This document shows, piece after piece, positions 8,810 to 16,740 of a DNA stretch of 32,251 nt; the first letter of the stretch is position 1, and each line of letters opens with the position of its first letter. The notes beneath the pieces are model-generated. The model ran no database searches, was not told where the DNA came from, and saw only the letters and a list, made by a program, of their open reading frames with translations. The DNA is from JBEKIK01 sp050013075. Lineage in GTDB: Bacteria > Planctomycetota > Planctomycetia > Pirellulales > Thermoguttaceae. A program made the position numbers and the translations under genes. Location of the stretch: positions 1-32,251 of the forward strand of contig JBEKFZ010000046.1 in the NCBI GenBank assembly GCA_050013075.1, given 5' to 3'.

Positions 8810-9322
8810 ATGAAATCACCTTTTCCCGGTTTTGTCCCTCCGGAATTGGACGAGATAGACGCGATGACGATTTGGCCCACGATTGGCGCCCATCCCCTGG
8901 GTCGTCTGGTCGGCCGATTGTGCGCAAGCAAGATCGGCCTTGGCGGGTTCTTCACGCTCGGCAAGATCTGGACGTTGGTCACCATTCCGCTGAGCCTGGC
9001 CGTGTTCTGCTGGCAACTGATGCCCTATATTTGCCGCCGCTATACGCTTACCAACCGGCGAATCATTATCCGCCGGGGTTTGCAGCCCCTGGATGCCAAA
9101 TGGGTCGATCTGGACGGCTTCGACACGATCGCGGTTGAAGTTCTGCCCGGCCAAGAATGGCTTCATGCCGGCGAACTGATTTTCAAACGCGGCGAGACCG
9201 AAGTGCTGCATCTTTCCGGCGTTTCCCGGCCAGAGGTATTCCGTCAAGTCTGTCTGAGCGCTCAAAATGCCCTTCTAAGCGTCCGCAAAGTGGTCGAACA
9301 ACAAGCGGCCGTTGGGGCGTGA
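8810..9322 (+). CDS. Small membrane protein with bacterial PH (bPH2/YdbS-like) domain
   Basis: 170 residues. One or two hydrophobic stretches at about residues 48-72 are followed by RRYTLTNRRIIIRRG, the usual opening of the bacterial PH-like domain found in YdbS/YdbT proteins (first strand, then a run of basic residues and Gly). The remainder (DLDGFDTIAVEVLPGQ, AGELIFKRGETEVLHLSGVSRPEVF) fits the later strands and closing helix. The family is membrane-associated and poorly characterised. I see no ribosome-binding site in front of the ATG; the upstream stretch is T-rich. Neighbours on both sides are on the minus strand, so it is a single-gene unit. Confidence 0.75.
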   Translation: MKSPFPGFVPPELDEIDAMTIWPTIGAHPLGRLVGRLCASKIGLGGFFTLGKIWTLVTIPLSLAVFCWQLMPYICRRYTLTNRRIIIRRGLQPLDAKWVDLDGFDTIAVEVLPGQEWLHAGELIFKRGETEVLHLSGVSRPEVFRQVCLSAQNALLSVRKVVEQQAAVGA

Positions 9323-9423
9323 TGAGATCAAACCGCTTGCGGTTTCGCGCCGCCTTTAACCCGCTCCCCTACGGGTCGCGGCTAAACTTTTATTCTGCCC
9401 CCTGACCACTGAACCCTGAACCC
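9323..9423. repeat. Palindrome copy and heptamer tract between convergent genes
   Basis: The GAAACCGC-type palindrome is at 9330-9348. From about 9396 the units CCCCTGA, CCACTGA, ACCCTGA, ACCCTTA run in 7-base phase up to the stop of the next minus-strand gene. Confidence 0.85.
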
Positions 9424-9915
9424 TTATTCTATTCCCGTGCTCGGGTAGATCGTGATCGGCGATTGCGGATATTCGGCGGCGTAACGGCCGGCTGGAATTG
9501 GAGCCGTCTCGTAGACCGGCGGTAAACGTTGCACGCCTGGATATTGTTTTCCGGATTGCAATATATTGCCGTTAAATAGATCGCTCGGCACCGGCACCAG
9601 ATTCGTCATCGGCGGGGACGATTCGGCGCCGGCCGGTTCGGCCTTTATCGCCGCGGCCTGCTCCGAAAAAAACGCAGCCGGCCCTTGCGCTCCGGCCGAC
9701 GGCGTCCGAGCGGGATTGTCGCTTGGTATGGATGCGGTCAATTCATCCGCTTTTGCAGGTTGTGGAGCCATTGCCGCCTCGGAGCCGCCCGATTCCTCCG
9801 GCAATTGGGCCGACGGTCCGACCATCTCCCAAACGCTGGGATATCGCGCGGCGTTAAATCCGATTGAAAACGCAATTATGGCCACCGCCACTAAGACCGG
9901 CAGTGTTTTCGGCAT
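9424..9915 (-). CDS. Membrane-anchored Pro/Ala-rich protein, function unknown
   Basis: 163 residues from the ATG at 9915, preceded by AAAAGGA about eight bases upstream; an upstream in-frame start (9969) would add 18 residues without a ribosome site. Residues 3-20 form one hydrophobic segment, an uncleaved anchor or signal peptide. The rest is low complexity and probably disordered outside the cytoplasm (rich in Ala, Pro, Ser, Glu), ending with a short Tyr/Pro-rich tail (YAAEYPQSPITIYPSTGIE). No domain is recognised. No operon partner is evident. Confidence 0.65.
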   Translation of the reverse strand: MPKTLPVLVAVAIIAFSIGFNAARYPSVWEMVGPSAQLPEESGGSEAAMAPQPAKADELTASIPSDNPARTPSAGAQGPAAFFSEQAAAIKAEPAGAESSPPMTNLVPVPSDLFNGNILQSGKQYPGVQRLPPVYETAPIPAGRYAAEYPQSPITIYPSTGIE

Positions 9916-10079
9916 CGCTTGGTTCCTTTTGTTGCACTGACAACTGCTTGCGTCGAAACCATACACCACGGCAAGTCTGAGGCAAGTAAAATGGGGGCTT
10001 CAGCCAAACTCGAAGTCCCAATTCCACGCGGCAAAAACGGCTGCGCAAACTTAAACGAAAAAATGGGGATAGAAGCGGG

Positions 10080-10254
10080 TAGTGCAGTGGTCATTGGGCG
10101 GTGGGTGATAAGGGGTGGGCAGTTCACTGCCCACTATCAAGATAATCCCCGCGAAACCGCAAGCGGTTTATTTGCCTCCGGCAATATCCATTCATAAAAA
10201 GTGGGCAGTGAACTGCCCACCCCCAATCCCCAATCCCTAGCCCCTAAACCTCTT
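10080..10254. repeat. Composite repeat: inverted pair of GTGGGCAG palindromes flanking a GAAACCGC palindrome, within heptamer tract
   Basis: GTGGGCAGTTCACTGCCCAC at 10115-10134 and GTGGGCAGTGAACTGCCCAC at 10201-10220 are reverse complements of each other. Between them lies the second palindrome at 10151-10169. CCCCAAT-like heptamers (CCAATCC, CCAATCC, CTAGCCC, CTAAACC) follow to the stop of the phosphoesterase gene. The part of the gap at 9916-10079 shows nothing else I can name. Confidence 0.9.
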
Positions 10255-10965
10255 TCACACAACCGCCTCGATGATACGGAATTTGAGGCCTTTTATCGGC
10301 GCCCCGCCACTGTGAAAGATCAGTCCGCCGTAAGCATAATTTGTCATGTGCTTATGCGTATGACCGAAATAAACGTTACGCACGCCGGATTGGCGGCCTT
10401 GGCCGATTTGCTCGAGATACGCGAGAATCCGCCGCGCCACGACCGCTTTGGAATAAACCAAATGCGGAAACGGTTTGTGCAATCGCGTAAGCACGACCAC
10501 GTCGTAAAGCCTGCTTAAAAACGGTCCGCGCCGCCGGGAATACAACCACTGCTGGCGGTCGGCGGCCAGCGATTCGGCGGTATGGTTGTCGCGGTCGGCA
10601 ACGTCTCCGTGCAAAAAAATGCTGTTGCCCAAGCGCAAATAATATCGGTACCAAGTGAAATTCGGCAATTTCCTTGCCAAATCCGCCAGGCGGTCTATCA
10701 ACACTTGATGATAATCGTGATTCCCCAATATGAAATGGAAATTACACCGCGGGCAGGGACGGATCAAATCCGTAAGCCAGGCAACGGCCCAGTCCACGGT
10801 TTGCCGGTGATTTTTCGTGCGCGCCCAACGGAAATCGAAGATGTCTCCGCCAAGTACGAAATTCTCGGCGACCCCGGCCGCGAGGATCATGTCATCCAGA
10901 TATTTCCAGGCCTTTGAGCGGCTGGCAAACAGGTGCAGATCAGAGACAAAAAAACATTTATCCAT
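10255..10965 (-). CDS. LpxH-like metallophosphoesterase (calcineurin superfamily)
   Basis: 236 residues from the ATG at 10965, which has GAGGAAGG directly upstream; the frame extends ten codons further without support. All metal-site motifs of the calcineurin-like fold are present in order: SDLHL (Asp9, His11), GGDIFDF (Asp41), GNHDYH (Asn82, His83), LHGD (His119) and GHTHKH (His202, His204). The pattern and length resemble UDP-2,3-diacylglucosamine pyrophosphatase LpxH, which makes lipid X in lipid A synthesis, and related planctomycete phosphoesterases. Lack of lipid A genes nearby means the substrate is not settled. It hydrolyses a phosphoester or pyrophosphate using a pair of metal ions in the cytoplasm or at the membrane face. 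Confidence 0.85.
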   Translation of the reverse strand: MDKCFFVSDLHLFASRSKAWKYLDDMILAAGVAENFVLGGDIFDFRWARTKNHRQTVDWAVAWLTDLIRPCPRCNFHFILGNHDYHQVLIDRLADLARKLPNFTWYRYYLRLGNSIFLHGDVADRDNHTAESLAADRQQWLYSRRRGPFLSRLYDVVVLTRLHKPFPHLVYSKAVVARRILAYLEQIGQGRQSGVRNVYFGHTHKHMTNYAYGGLIFHSGGAPIKGLKFRIIEAVV

Positions 10966-11092
10966 GCCTTCCTCATTCCATTGCTTCCATCTCAATGGAA
11001 ATTATCCCTGGAAAAGCAAAAAAACAAAGCATTTTACGCCGGAGGCCTCTTTCGGGTTAAACATGCCGCCCTTTTATGCCCATCATCCAGGG

Positions 11093-11431
11093 CTACTTCT
11101 TCTCATCTTTGGCAGGTTTCTTTTCTTCTTCGATCGGCGCTGAAGGGCCTTGAATTTCCTTGGGCACCTGGGGCGACTGAATATCAATTACCAAGGGCAA
11201 TTTGAAATCGGCCGGCCAGTGATAAGAAGGCATGTCCGCCGTCCGCGATATGCTGGGAACGGTTTCTTTCCCAAGCGATACGGTAGACGGTTTTTCCGGG
11301 GGCGTATTTTCGGTTTTATTGAGTTGCCCATTGCCGGCGGTCGGGGGTTTATCAGCCGCGCCGGACTTTGCACATCCGGCAACGCTTATTGCAAAAAGTA
11401 GCAACCAAAGCCAAAAATGTTTATCGCTCAT
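11093..11431 (-). CDS. Small lipoprotein, function unknown
   Basis: 112 residues if started at ATG 11431. The N-terminus has a charged start, a strongly hydrophobic core (FWLWLLLFAI) and a lipobox SVAGC with Cys20, so it should be a lipid-anchored exported protein. The mature part is short, Pro/Lys-rich and ends in a highly charged EEEKKPAKDEKK tail; no domain is seen. I find no clear ribosome site for this start, and the frame is open up to 11509, but the signal peptide position argues for 11431. It lies between the phosphoesterase and the glycosyltransferase on the same strand, with gaps of more than 100 bases on both sides. Confidence 0.65.
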   Translation of the reverse strand: MSDKHFWLWLLLFAISVAGCAKSGAADKPPTAGNGQLNKTENTPPEKPSTVSLGKETVPSISRTADMPSYHWPADFKLPLVIDIQSPQVPKEIQGPSAPIEEEKKPAKDEKK

Positions 11432-11608
11432 TTCGCATACACCGGAAAAAAGGACTTGCCATGGTCTACTTATATTATTATGGCTTAATATGCCGATCAG
11501 GGGAACCACTCAGACCCTGAAAAGAAGGCGTTTTTTTCCTTGGAAGCCCCGAAGGGACTATTTATTGGGGCGACAGTTCAACTGGCGATCCAACAAGTTG
11601 TTTCCAAG

Positions 11609-11629
11609 AATCAAGCCGCTTGCTTGATT
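11609..11629 (-). terminator. Hairpin over the end of the GT87 gene
   Basis: AATCAAGC (11609-11616) and GCTTGATT (11622-11629) form a perfect 8-base stem with a 5-base loop, covering the last codons and stop. There is no T tract after it on the minus strand, so a role in termination is uncertain. Confidence 0.35.
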
Positions 11630-13143
11630 ACCCCCTGGAAGGCGTTGTGCGGAATGGATTCCGGCAACGCCGGCGCCGCGGCCTTCCGGCTGCCGCGCAT
11701 GACCAGGACGAAAGCGGCCAAGAGCCAGACGGTCGTGCCTAAGCCCAACAGGCCCACGCGCCCGGCATAAGACAGGAAGATGTAATGCAGGTTGATGAGA
11801 ACGATGGGGATGAAGGCCATGATCTTGGCTGCCCGGGCATGGTTCTCTCGGTCAAGCCACAAAGAGAAATACAAAATTGAAGGCACGAAGAGCATGAAAT
11901 AATGCACCCTTGCAATCGGCGAAACGACCAGCATGGCCACGCAGGCCAGGCTAAAGGCCGTTGCCAGGCTCAAGGCGTCGCCACGCAGGCCCAGGCGGAT
12001 GCCGACAATCCCCAGCGCCGCCAATACGGCCAATCTTAATTCCAACAAAACCAATTCAGCCTGCGGCGAATCCATGATCATTTCCGGACGGTTAAACATG
12101 GTTTTAGGACGTTCAAAAAAATCCGCCAATCGATCGTCCGGTCCGCCGGCGGCCGCGTGCCAGACGAAATTTCCCAGGCGATAAGCGGCGTTTTGCAGGC
12201 TTTGATTGCGCGTCGAGCGGGAATTGCCTGATCGCGGGTCATCGCCGCCGTCGTCTGCCTTGGTGAGCACAAAACTCGACCATGTTTTTAAGTGGTGCAA
12301 ATTCGCCTTCCATCCGACCAGCATCGAGGGGATGATCAGAAAAAATAATAATAGTCCCGCAAATAGTCCCCCGGACGTGAGTCCCAAGGATGAGCCGGCC
12401 GACGGACGGACTGGGACGGTCGAGTCGGTTGCCGCGGGCGTGTGCAACAGGCGGCTTTTTATCCAAACCACGAATTGCACGAATATCAAAAAACTCACCG
12501 GCAACAGGGGAACGATCTTCAACACGACCGGCAGGGCCAACACAATGCCGCCCAACAATCGCGCGAAATACCCGCGCCCGCTTATGACCAATCGCAATCC
12601 CAAGGCCAATAAATAAAACTTCAAAATGCCCACCTGTCCGCGCTGCAGACAATTGAGCGTGGGCAACGCGGCGGCTAATATGGCGGCAAACCCCAGCCAG
12701 GGATACCACGCGGTATAATGCCGGGCCACGTGATTGTCCTGGGCATACAGCCAACGGAGCACTCTTGCGCATTCGTAAAAACATCCCCAGCATAAAAGCA
12801 AGGAAATGACGAACCAGACCATCACCTGATCCTGCGGAGGCAGAACGTGCAATGGGGCCATGAGCATGGCAAACATGGGCGGATACAAATACGTCCAGCC
12901 GCGCGGATTGCTCACCTCGTACGGCGGCCGGCCGTCGAAAAACGCCGCCCCCGCCTCGGTGTAGACTGTAAAGTCGGTCTTGTGTTGCAGCGGATCCTCG
13001 GGATGAGAATAACCGCGCTGGCGAACGTCAAACCATCCCCAAATACATATTCCCAAAAAGGGGATAACCAGCCAGCGCCAGCAAAATCTCAGTCGCAAGC
13101 GACGCTGCCACGCCGTTTCGATAGGAAGAGAATGAAAATCCAT
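11611..13143 (-). CDS. Polytopic glycosyltransferase, GT87/DUF2029 family
   Basis: 510 residues with about ten hydrophobic segments. Near the N-terminus, after the first membrane segment (25-38), come TDFTVYTEAG (Asp57 region) and GRPPYEV with GWTYLYPPMFAMLMAPL, the hallmark of the GT87 family, where the Asp in the first outer loop is the likely catalytic residue. A later loop contains RNQSLQNAAYRL, also typical. Family members such as mycobacterial PimE transfer mannose or arabinose from polyprenyl-phosphate donors outside the membrane; the donor and acceptor here are unknown. I see no ribosome site in front of the ATG at 13143. Likely monocistronic. Confidence 0.85.
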   Translation of the reverse strand: MDFHSLPIETAWQRRLRLRFCWRWLVIPFLGICIWGWFDVRQRGYSHPEDPLQHKTDFTVYTEAGAAFFDGRPPYEVSNPRGWTYLYPPMFAMLMAPLHVLPPQDQVMVWFVISLLLCWGCFYECARVLRWLYAQDNHVARHYTAWYPWLGFAAILAAALPTLNCLQRGQVGILKFYLLALGLRLVISGRGYFARLLGGIVLALPVVLKIVPLLPVSFLIFVQFVVWIKSRLLHTPAATDSTVPVRPSAGSSLGLTSGGLFAGLLLFFLIIPSMLVGWKANLHHLKTWSSFVLTKADDGGDDPRSGNSRSTRNQSLQNAAYRLGNFVWHAAAGGPDDRLADFFERPKTMFNRPEMIMDSPQAELVLLELRLAVLAALGIVGIRLGLRGDALSLATAFSLACVAMLVVSPIARVHYFMLFVPSILYFSLWLDRENHARAAKIMAFIPIVLINLHYIFLSYAGRVGLLGLGTTVWLLAAFVLVMRGSRKAAAPALPESIPHNAFQGVIKQAA

Positions 13144-13611
13144 TATGTGATACTGGGCAATAAGCGCAATATGGGTAGTATTCCCGCCTTGCGTGCTAAC
13201 TCTTCATTTTAATTGTGCCCTAAGAATATCGTTTGATCCTTTGTAGAAATAGAGCGATTTTTCCAGACTGGAGGCTTTAGGCCATAGACTGTAGACTTTA
13301 GGCTGTAGACTGAATGTTATAGGTAATAGGCAATTGAGTCTTTGTTTGAAATTTAAGTGCGTTTTGCTCGTATGTTTTTATTGCAAATTGGTAATTGCAA
13401 AATGCAAATTGTAAATTGAACAATCATAACCACTTGCGCGATTCGCCACTTTACTACGTACGCCGTACTTTTTACCGATAACTGAAAACCGATAACTGAA
13501 AACTCAAATGAAACCGCTTGCGGTTTCGCACTTTATACTGCCCACTGCCAACCGCCAACTGCCCACAACTAATCCCCGATCACTAATTCCCAATTATTGT
13601 GGAGTTTAATC
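13144..13611. repeat. Long intergenic heptamer-phased tract with one palindrome copy
   Basis: Three blocks are phased in sevens. About 13266-13330: GGCTTTA, GGCCATA, GACTGTA, GACTTTA, GGCTGTA, GACTGAA. About 13384-13430: AAATTGG, TAATTGC, AAAATGC, AAATTGT, AAATTGA. About 13475-13590: CCGATAA, CTGAAAA twice, then straight through the GAAACCGC palindrome (13510-13529) into CTGCCCA, CTGCCAA, CCGCCAA, CTGCCCA and TCCCCGA, TCACTAA, TTCCCAA. No gene is supported in these 468 bases. GGAG at 13601-13604 is the ribosome site of the next gene. Confidence 0.9.
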
Positions 13612-14262
13612 ATGTCCGACCGCGAACGCTGGATTGTTTATCCTTTGGTTTTTCTTACTTTGGGTATTGCCTTGCGCAATCAGTTTTTGCCCACGAGGCA
13701 ATTCGGAGCGGTGGATCTAAAGGCCGGCGAACTTACCGCGCAGAAAATCACCTGTAACGAATTGGTTATAAGAGAGTATGCACAATGTAACCAGCTACAA
13801 TGCGAGCAGTTTCAATTCAACGAGGCATTGGGCAAGCATATTCGCACGCTCGGGTTGGCCGAATGCGCGCAGCTTAAAGCGGGCGAGGCGGAATGTCGGG
13901 CAATTCTGGTCGTCAACGCCGACGGCAAACCGGCCATCTTGGCCGGGGCCGACAAAAACACCCAGTCCGGGGTGATTCAGACCATGAACTCCAACGGTAT
14001 GCCCCTGGTGCAGATTCGCGCCACCGACAGCGGCGGCTTAATAACCACGGTGGGACTCGATGGCAAGGTTTTGGTGGCCATGGGAGAGGAAGGGCAAAAT
14101 ATCGGCGTATTCGCGCATTTTCCCCAAATCGGTCAAACCCTGCCTTTAACTCCTCCATGGCGACTGGAAACCAAACCCGGAGTTCCAAAACCTTCGCAAA
14201 CACCAACCCCTATTGCTCCGCTGCAACCGGCGAATCCGCCCAGCAGCGGAAAAACGCCTTAA
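13612..14262 (+). CDS. Membrane-anchored protein with repetitive beta-rich body, function unknown
   Basis: 216 residues from the ATG at 13612 with GGAG seven bases upstream. Residues 7-25 are one hydrophobic segment, so the body is probably exported. Residues about 30-90 contain short repeated motifs spaced around Cys and Leu (LKAGELTAQKITCNELV, QCNQLQCEQFQFNE, LAECAQLKAGEAEC) that suggest a stacked beta structure like a bactofilin or pentapeptide helix. Residues 95-160 have a run of V-x-A-D/G-G-K type hairpins (VVNADGKPAILAG, VGLDGKVLVAMG). The last 45 residues are Pro/Thr-rich. I recall similar unnamed planctomycete proteins but no function. A terminator follows. Confidence 0.65.
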   Translation: MSDRERWIVYPLVFLTLGIALRNQFLPTRQFGAVDLKAGELTAQKITCNELVIREYAQCNQLQCEQFQFNEALGKHIRTLGLAECAQLKAGEAECRAILVVNADGKPAILAGADKNTQSGVIQTMNSNGMPLVQIRATDSGGLITTVGLDGKVLVAMGEEGQNIGVFAHFPQIGQTLPLTPPWRLETKPGVPKPSQTPTPIAPLQPANPPSSGKTP

Positions 14263-14342
14263 ATAACGGCGGGCAGAAAATGGCTAAATGATAGAGATTA
14301 AGATTTTCTCATCCCTAATGAATGCCGCATTAATTATTTAGC

Positions 14343-14367
14343 CCGGGCACTTGTGCCCGGAGTTTTT
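14343..14367 (+). terminator. Rho-independent terminator
   Basis: CCGGGCAC (14343-14350) and GTGCCCGG (14353-14360) form a perfect 8-base GC-rich stem with a 2-base gap as loop (likely opening to 4), followed by AGTTTTTCTAT. It separates the 13612 gene from the permease gene. Confidence 0.8.
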
Positions 14368-14416
14368 CTATATGCCATACATATTTACCTGAGTATCAAT
14401 AAGCAGAGGCACATTT

Positions 14417-15232
14417 ATGACCCCCAAATATTTTGATCTCAGTTTTTGGCAAGTCGCCATCGCCACGTCGTTGATACTGATTAGCTGCGGCATTTCGCTG
14501 GCGCTGCAATTGGGAATGGAACGCCGTCTGCTTATGGCCTCGATCCGCACGGTGGTGCAACTCTTGTTGGTCGGACTGATACTGCAATGGGTTTTCGCCC
14601 CGGGCAGGCCGTGGTATGTGATCCTGTCGATCATCGCCATCATGACGCTTGTGGCCGGAATTTCCGCAGTACGCCGCACCGAACGCCGATATAAAGGCGT
14701 CTGGTCCGACAGCGTCGTATCCATGTGGGCAAGTTCCTGGCTCGTGGGAGTTGTGGCTTTGATGGGCATAATCCAAATCACGCAGCGCGGATATCCCTGG
14801 TATGATCCCCAGTATTCCATTCCGCTTTTGGGCATGATTTTGGGCAATACGCTCAACGGCATCTCGCTGGGTTTGGATCGTTTTGGCGACGAATTAGCCG
14901 GCAAGCGCGACCAGGTCGAAACCCTGCTGGCCCTGGGCGCCACCCGCTGGGAGGCCGCCCTAAGTTCAATTCAAACCGCCGTCCGCACCGGAATGATCCC
15001 CACGATAAACACCATGATGGTCGTGGGCATAGTCAGCCTGCCGGGCATGATGACCGGCCAAATAATCGCCGGCATGAAACCCACCCAGGCCGTGCTGTAC
15101 CAGATAGTAATAATGTTCCTGATTGCCGCCGGCACCTCAATAGGCACCGTAAGCGTGGTGCTTTTGGCCTATTTCCGCCTGTTCACCGCCCGCCACCAAT
15201 TCCTGCCAGACCGGCTGGTGAAAAAAGGATGA
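14417..15232 (+). CDS. fetB: ABC transporter permease, FetB/YbbM (UPF0014) family
   Basis: 271 residues, with GAGG about eight bases upstream of the ATG. Seven or so membrane segments cover the length. Family signatures are clear: ASIRTVVQLLLVG (about 42-54), the GMILGNTLNGISLGLDRF block (about 138-155), an E-x-x-LALGAT coupling helix (EVETLLALGATRWEA region, with QVETLLALGAT here) and GIVSLPGMMTGQIIAG. In E. coli FetB works with the ATPase FetA and is linked to iron homeostasis. Here no ATPase gene is adjacent; a FetA-like ATPase is encoded at 27193-27897 on the minus strand. It converges with the next gene across a 53-base gap. Confidence 0.9.
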   Translation: MTPKYFDLSFWQVAIATSLILISCGISLALQLGMERRLLMASIRTVVQLLLVGLILQWVFAPGRPWYVILSIIAIMTLVAGISAVRRTERRYKGVWSDSVVSMWASSWLVGVVALMGIIQITQRGYPWYDPQYSIPLLGMILGNTLNGISLGLDRFGDELAGKRDQVETLLALGATRWEAALSSIQTAVRTGMIPTINTMMVVGIVSLPGMMTGQIIAGMKPTQAVLYQIVIMFLIAAGTSIGTVSVVLLAYFRLFTARHQFLPDRLVKKG

Positions 15233-15285
15233 AGATTTGGAAAATAACTTTATCAAAACCAAATAGCTTGGAACAACTAACACCC

Positions 15286-16482
15286 TCACCACGCGCCGGA
15301 TTTTCGGATGCCGGTGGATGAGACATCCTCGCGGAAGATTTCCGGCGGCACGTCGCGGCAGATTGAGCGTAAGACCTCGGGCAGGTCGAGATCGGCCAAT
15401 TGCATGAAGCCCGTGCCCAAGTCGCGGCCGAAGACCAGAAAATGGCAGCCGCGCTGGGCGATGTATTCCAAGCAAGTGCGGCAGGCCACGGGATTGTTGT
15501 GATAATATCGGTCCATGGCAATGCGCCGCAGCGTATCCGCGCCCACCAGAAATGTAGCGCCTGGAAACAGCCGGGCTTTTTCCTCGAACGTCGCCGCCCT
15601 GGTTAATAGCAACGGCTGCTCCGGAGAAAATTGCTTGGTTCGCCGGTCGATCTCGTAATAATCCAGCGGCGGCTTGTCCGGATTCAGGATGGTAATCTCC
15701 ATTATCACCGGTTTTTTCAGCAAATCCGCGCCTATTTCGGCAATGCGGCGATGTCCCGCGTGCAAGGGATTAAACGCCCCGGAAAGAATGGCCGGATTGG
15801 CCGGAACGGTTTTGCCCTGGGAAACAATTTCCACTTTGCCCAGCAACAAATCCTGCCACGGCCTTAGCGCCGTCGTGCGCGACTCCTCCACTTTTTCGCC
15901 TTCGAGCAGGTCCAAAGTCAATCGGGCCTCAAGGCCGCAACTCTCGGCAACGGCATTAAGCAGCATCCAGCCGGCCACGCGCTCCTCCTCCGGCCGGCTG
16001 CGCCGGTCCTTGAGCAATTCCAAGGACCAGGTTGCCGTTAGCGCGGCGGTTTGCAGGGCCACGTGGATCCGGTGCGATCCGCGCCTGGGCCGATCGGTAA
16101 GCAATCCGGCCGTGCAAGCCACGCCGGCCAGGTCAACAGACTGTGGGTCATTTACATTGCCGGACAGGCCGGATGATGGACTTTGCGTGGTCGTAGCACC
16201 CAAGGCAACGTCGGTTTGTCCCAACTTGCGGGCATGAAGAAACGCGGCCATGGCCATTGCCCGGGCGGTTCGATTCGAGCAGAACTCGTCGGGCGGGCTG
16301 CCCAGGTAGTCGATCATGGCCTGGTCCGAATAAGGCACGAAGGCCTCCAGCAAGGTACGCGAGGCCCCGGGCACTTCGAGCAAATCGGCGATGGCCCGAC
16401 TGCCCCCGCCGGTGGCGGCCAGCACGATCCGCGTAGGCGCATCGTGAATTTGCTGGACAAATTGATCGGTTGAAATGGTCAT
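15286..16482 (-). CDS. Fusion of CinA/PncC-like domain and NadD-like nucleotidyltransferase
   Basis: 398 residues. Residues about 1-165 resemble the CinA C-terminal (NMN amidohydrolase, PncC) domain: ATGGGSRAIADLLEVPGASRTLLEAFVPYSDQAMIDYLG lines up with the family's opening. However, the family's E-S-C-T-G-G reads A-A-T-G-G-G, and the Lys after Y-S-x-x-A is Met56, so key deamidase residues seem to be lost. Residues about 230-398 are a nucleotidyltransferase: GAFNPLHAGHRRIAE (HxGH at 241-244), FLVGADTLRRI and a closing SSTGIRKS (388-395), as in NMN/NaMN adenylyltransferases. Together these would suggest NAD salvage or synthesis, or transfer to another phosphorylated acceptor. No ribosome site is visible at the start, and the gene stands alone. 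Confidence 0.8.
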   Translation of the reverse strand: MTISTDQFVQQIHDAPTRIVLAATGGGSRAIADLLEVPGASRTLLEAFVPYSDQAMIDYLGSPPDEFCSNRTARAMAMAAFLHARKLGQTDVALGATTTQSPSSGLSGNVNDPQSVDLAGVACTAGLLTDRPRRGSHRIHVALQTAALTATWSLELLKDRRSRPEEERVAGWMLLNAVAESCGLEARLTLDLLEGEKVEESRTTALRPWQDLLLGKVEIVSQGKTVPANPAILSGAFNPLHAGHRRIAEIGADLLKKPVIMEITILNPDKPPLDYYEIDRRTKQFSPEQPLLLTRAATFEEKARLFPGATFLVGADTLRRIAMDRYYHNNPVACRTCLEYIAQRGCHFLVFGRDLGTGFMQLADLDLPEVLRSICRDVPPEIFREDVSSTGIRKSGAW

Positions 16483-16740
16483 AAGTTATGTAGTTTTCAG
16501 TTATCAGTTTACAGTTTACAGTTAAGTGGGCCAGGGGATGTTCCGGCTGTGCGAAACCGCAAGCGGTTTTGTTCAACATTCTTCATTCTACATATTGCTC
16601 CCATCCTTCCGGGAATAAAAACGTCTCAATATTTTCCCTTTCCCGGCGAATTACATTTAGATCGAAGCCGGTGAACAGGTCGCCGGCCCAAACAACAGCC
16701 ATAAAACTATAGGGCCCTATTATTTAAGGAGACGAGAATC
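16483..16740. repeat. Intergenic heptamer tract with palindrome copy
   Basis: GTTTTCA, GTTATCA, GTTTACA, GTTTACA, GTTAAGT run in 7-base phase at about 16493-16527, right behind the start of the minus-strand fusion gene. GCGAAACCGCAAGCGGTTT is at 16551-16569. The remainder to 16740 holds no feature I can name except AAGGAG at 16727-16732, the ribosome site of the next gene. Confidence 0.85.
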
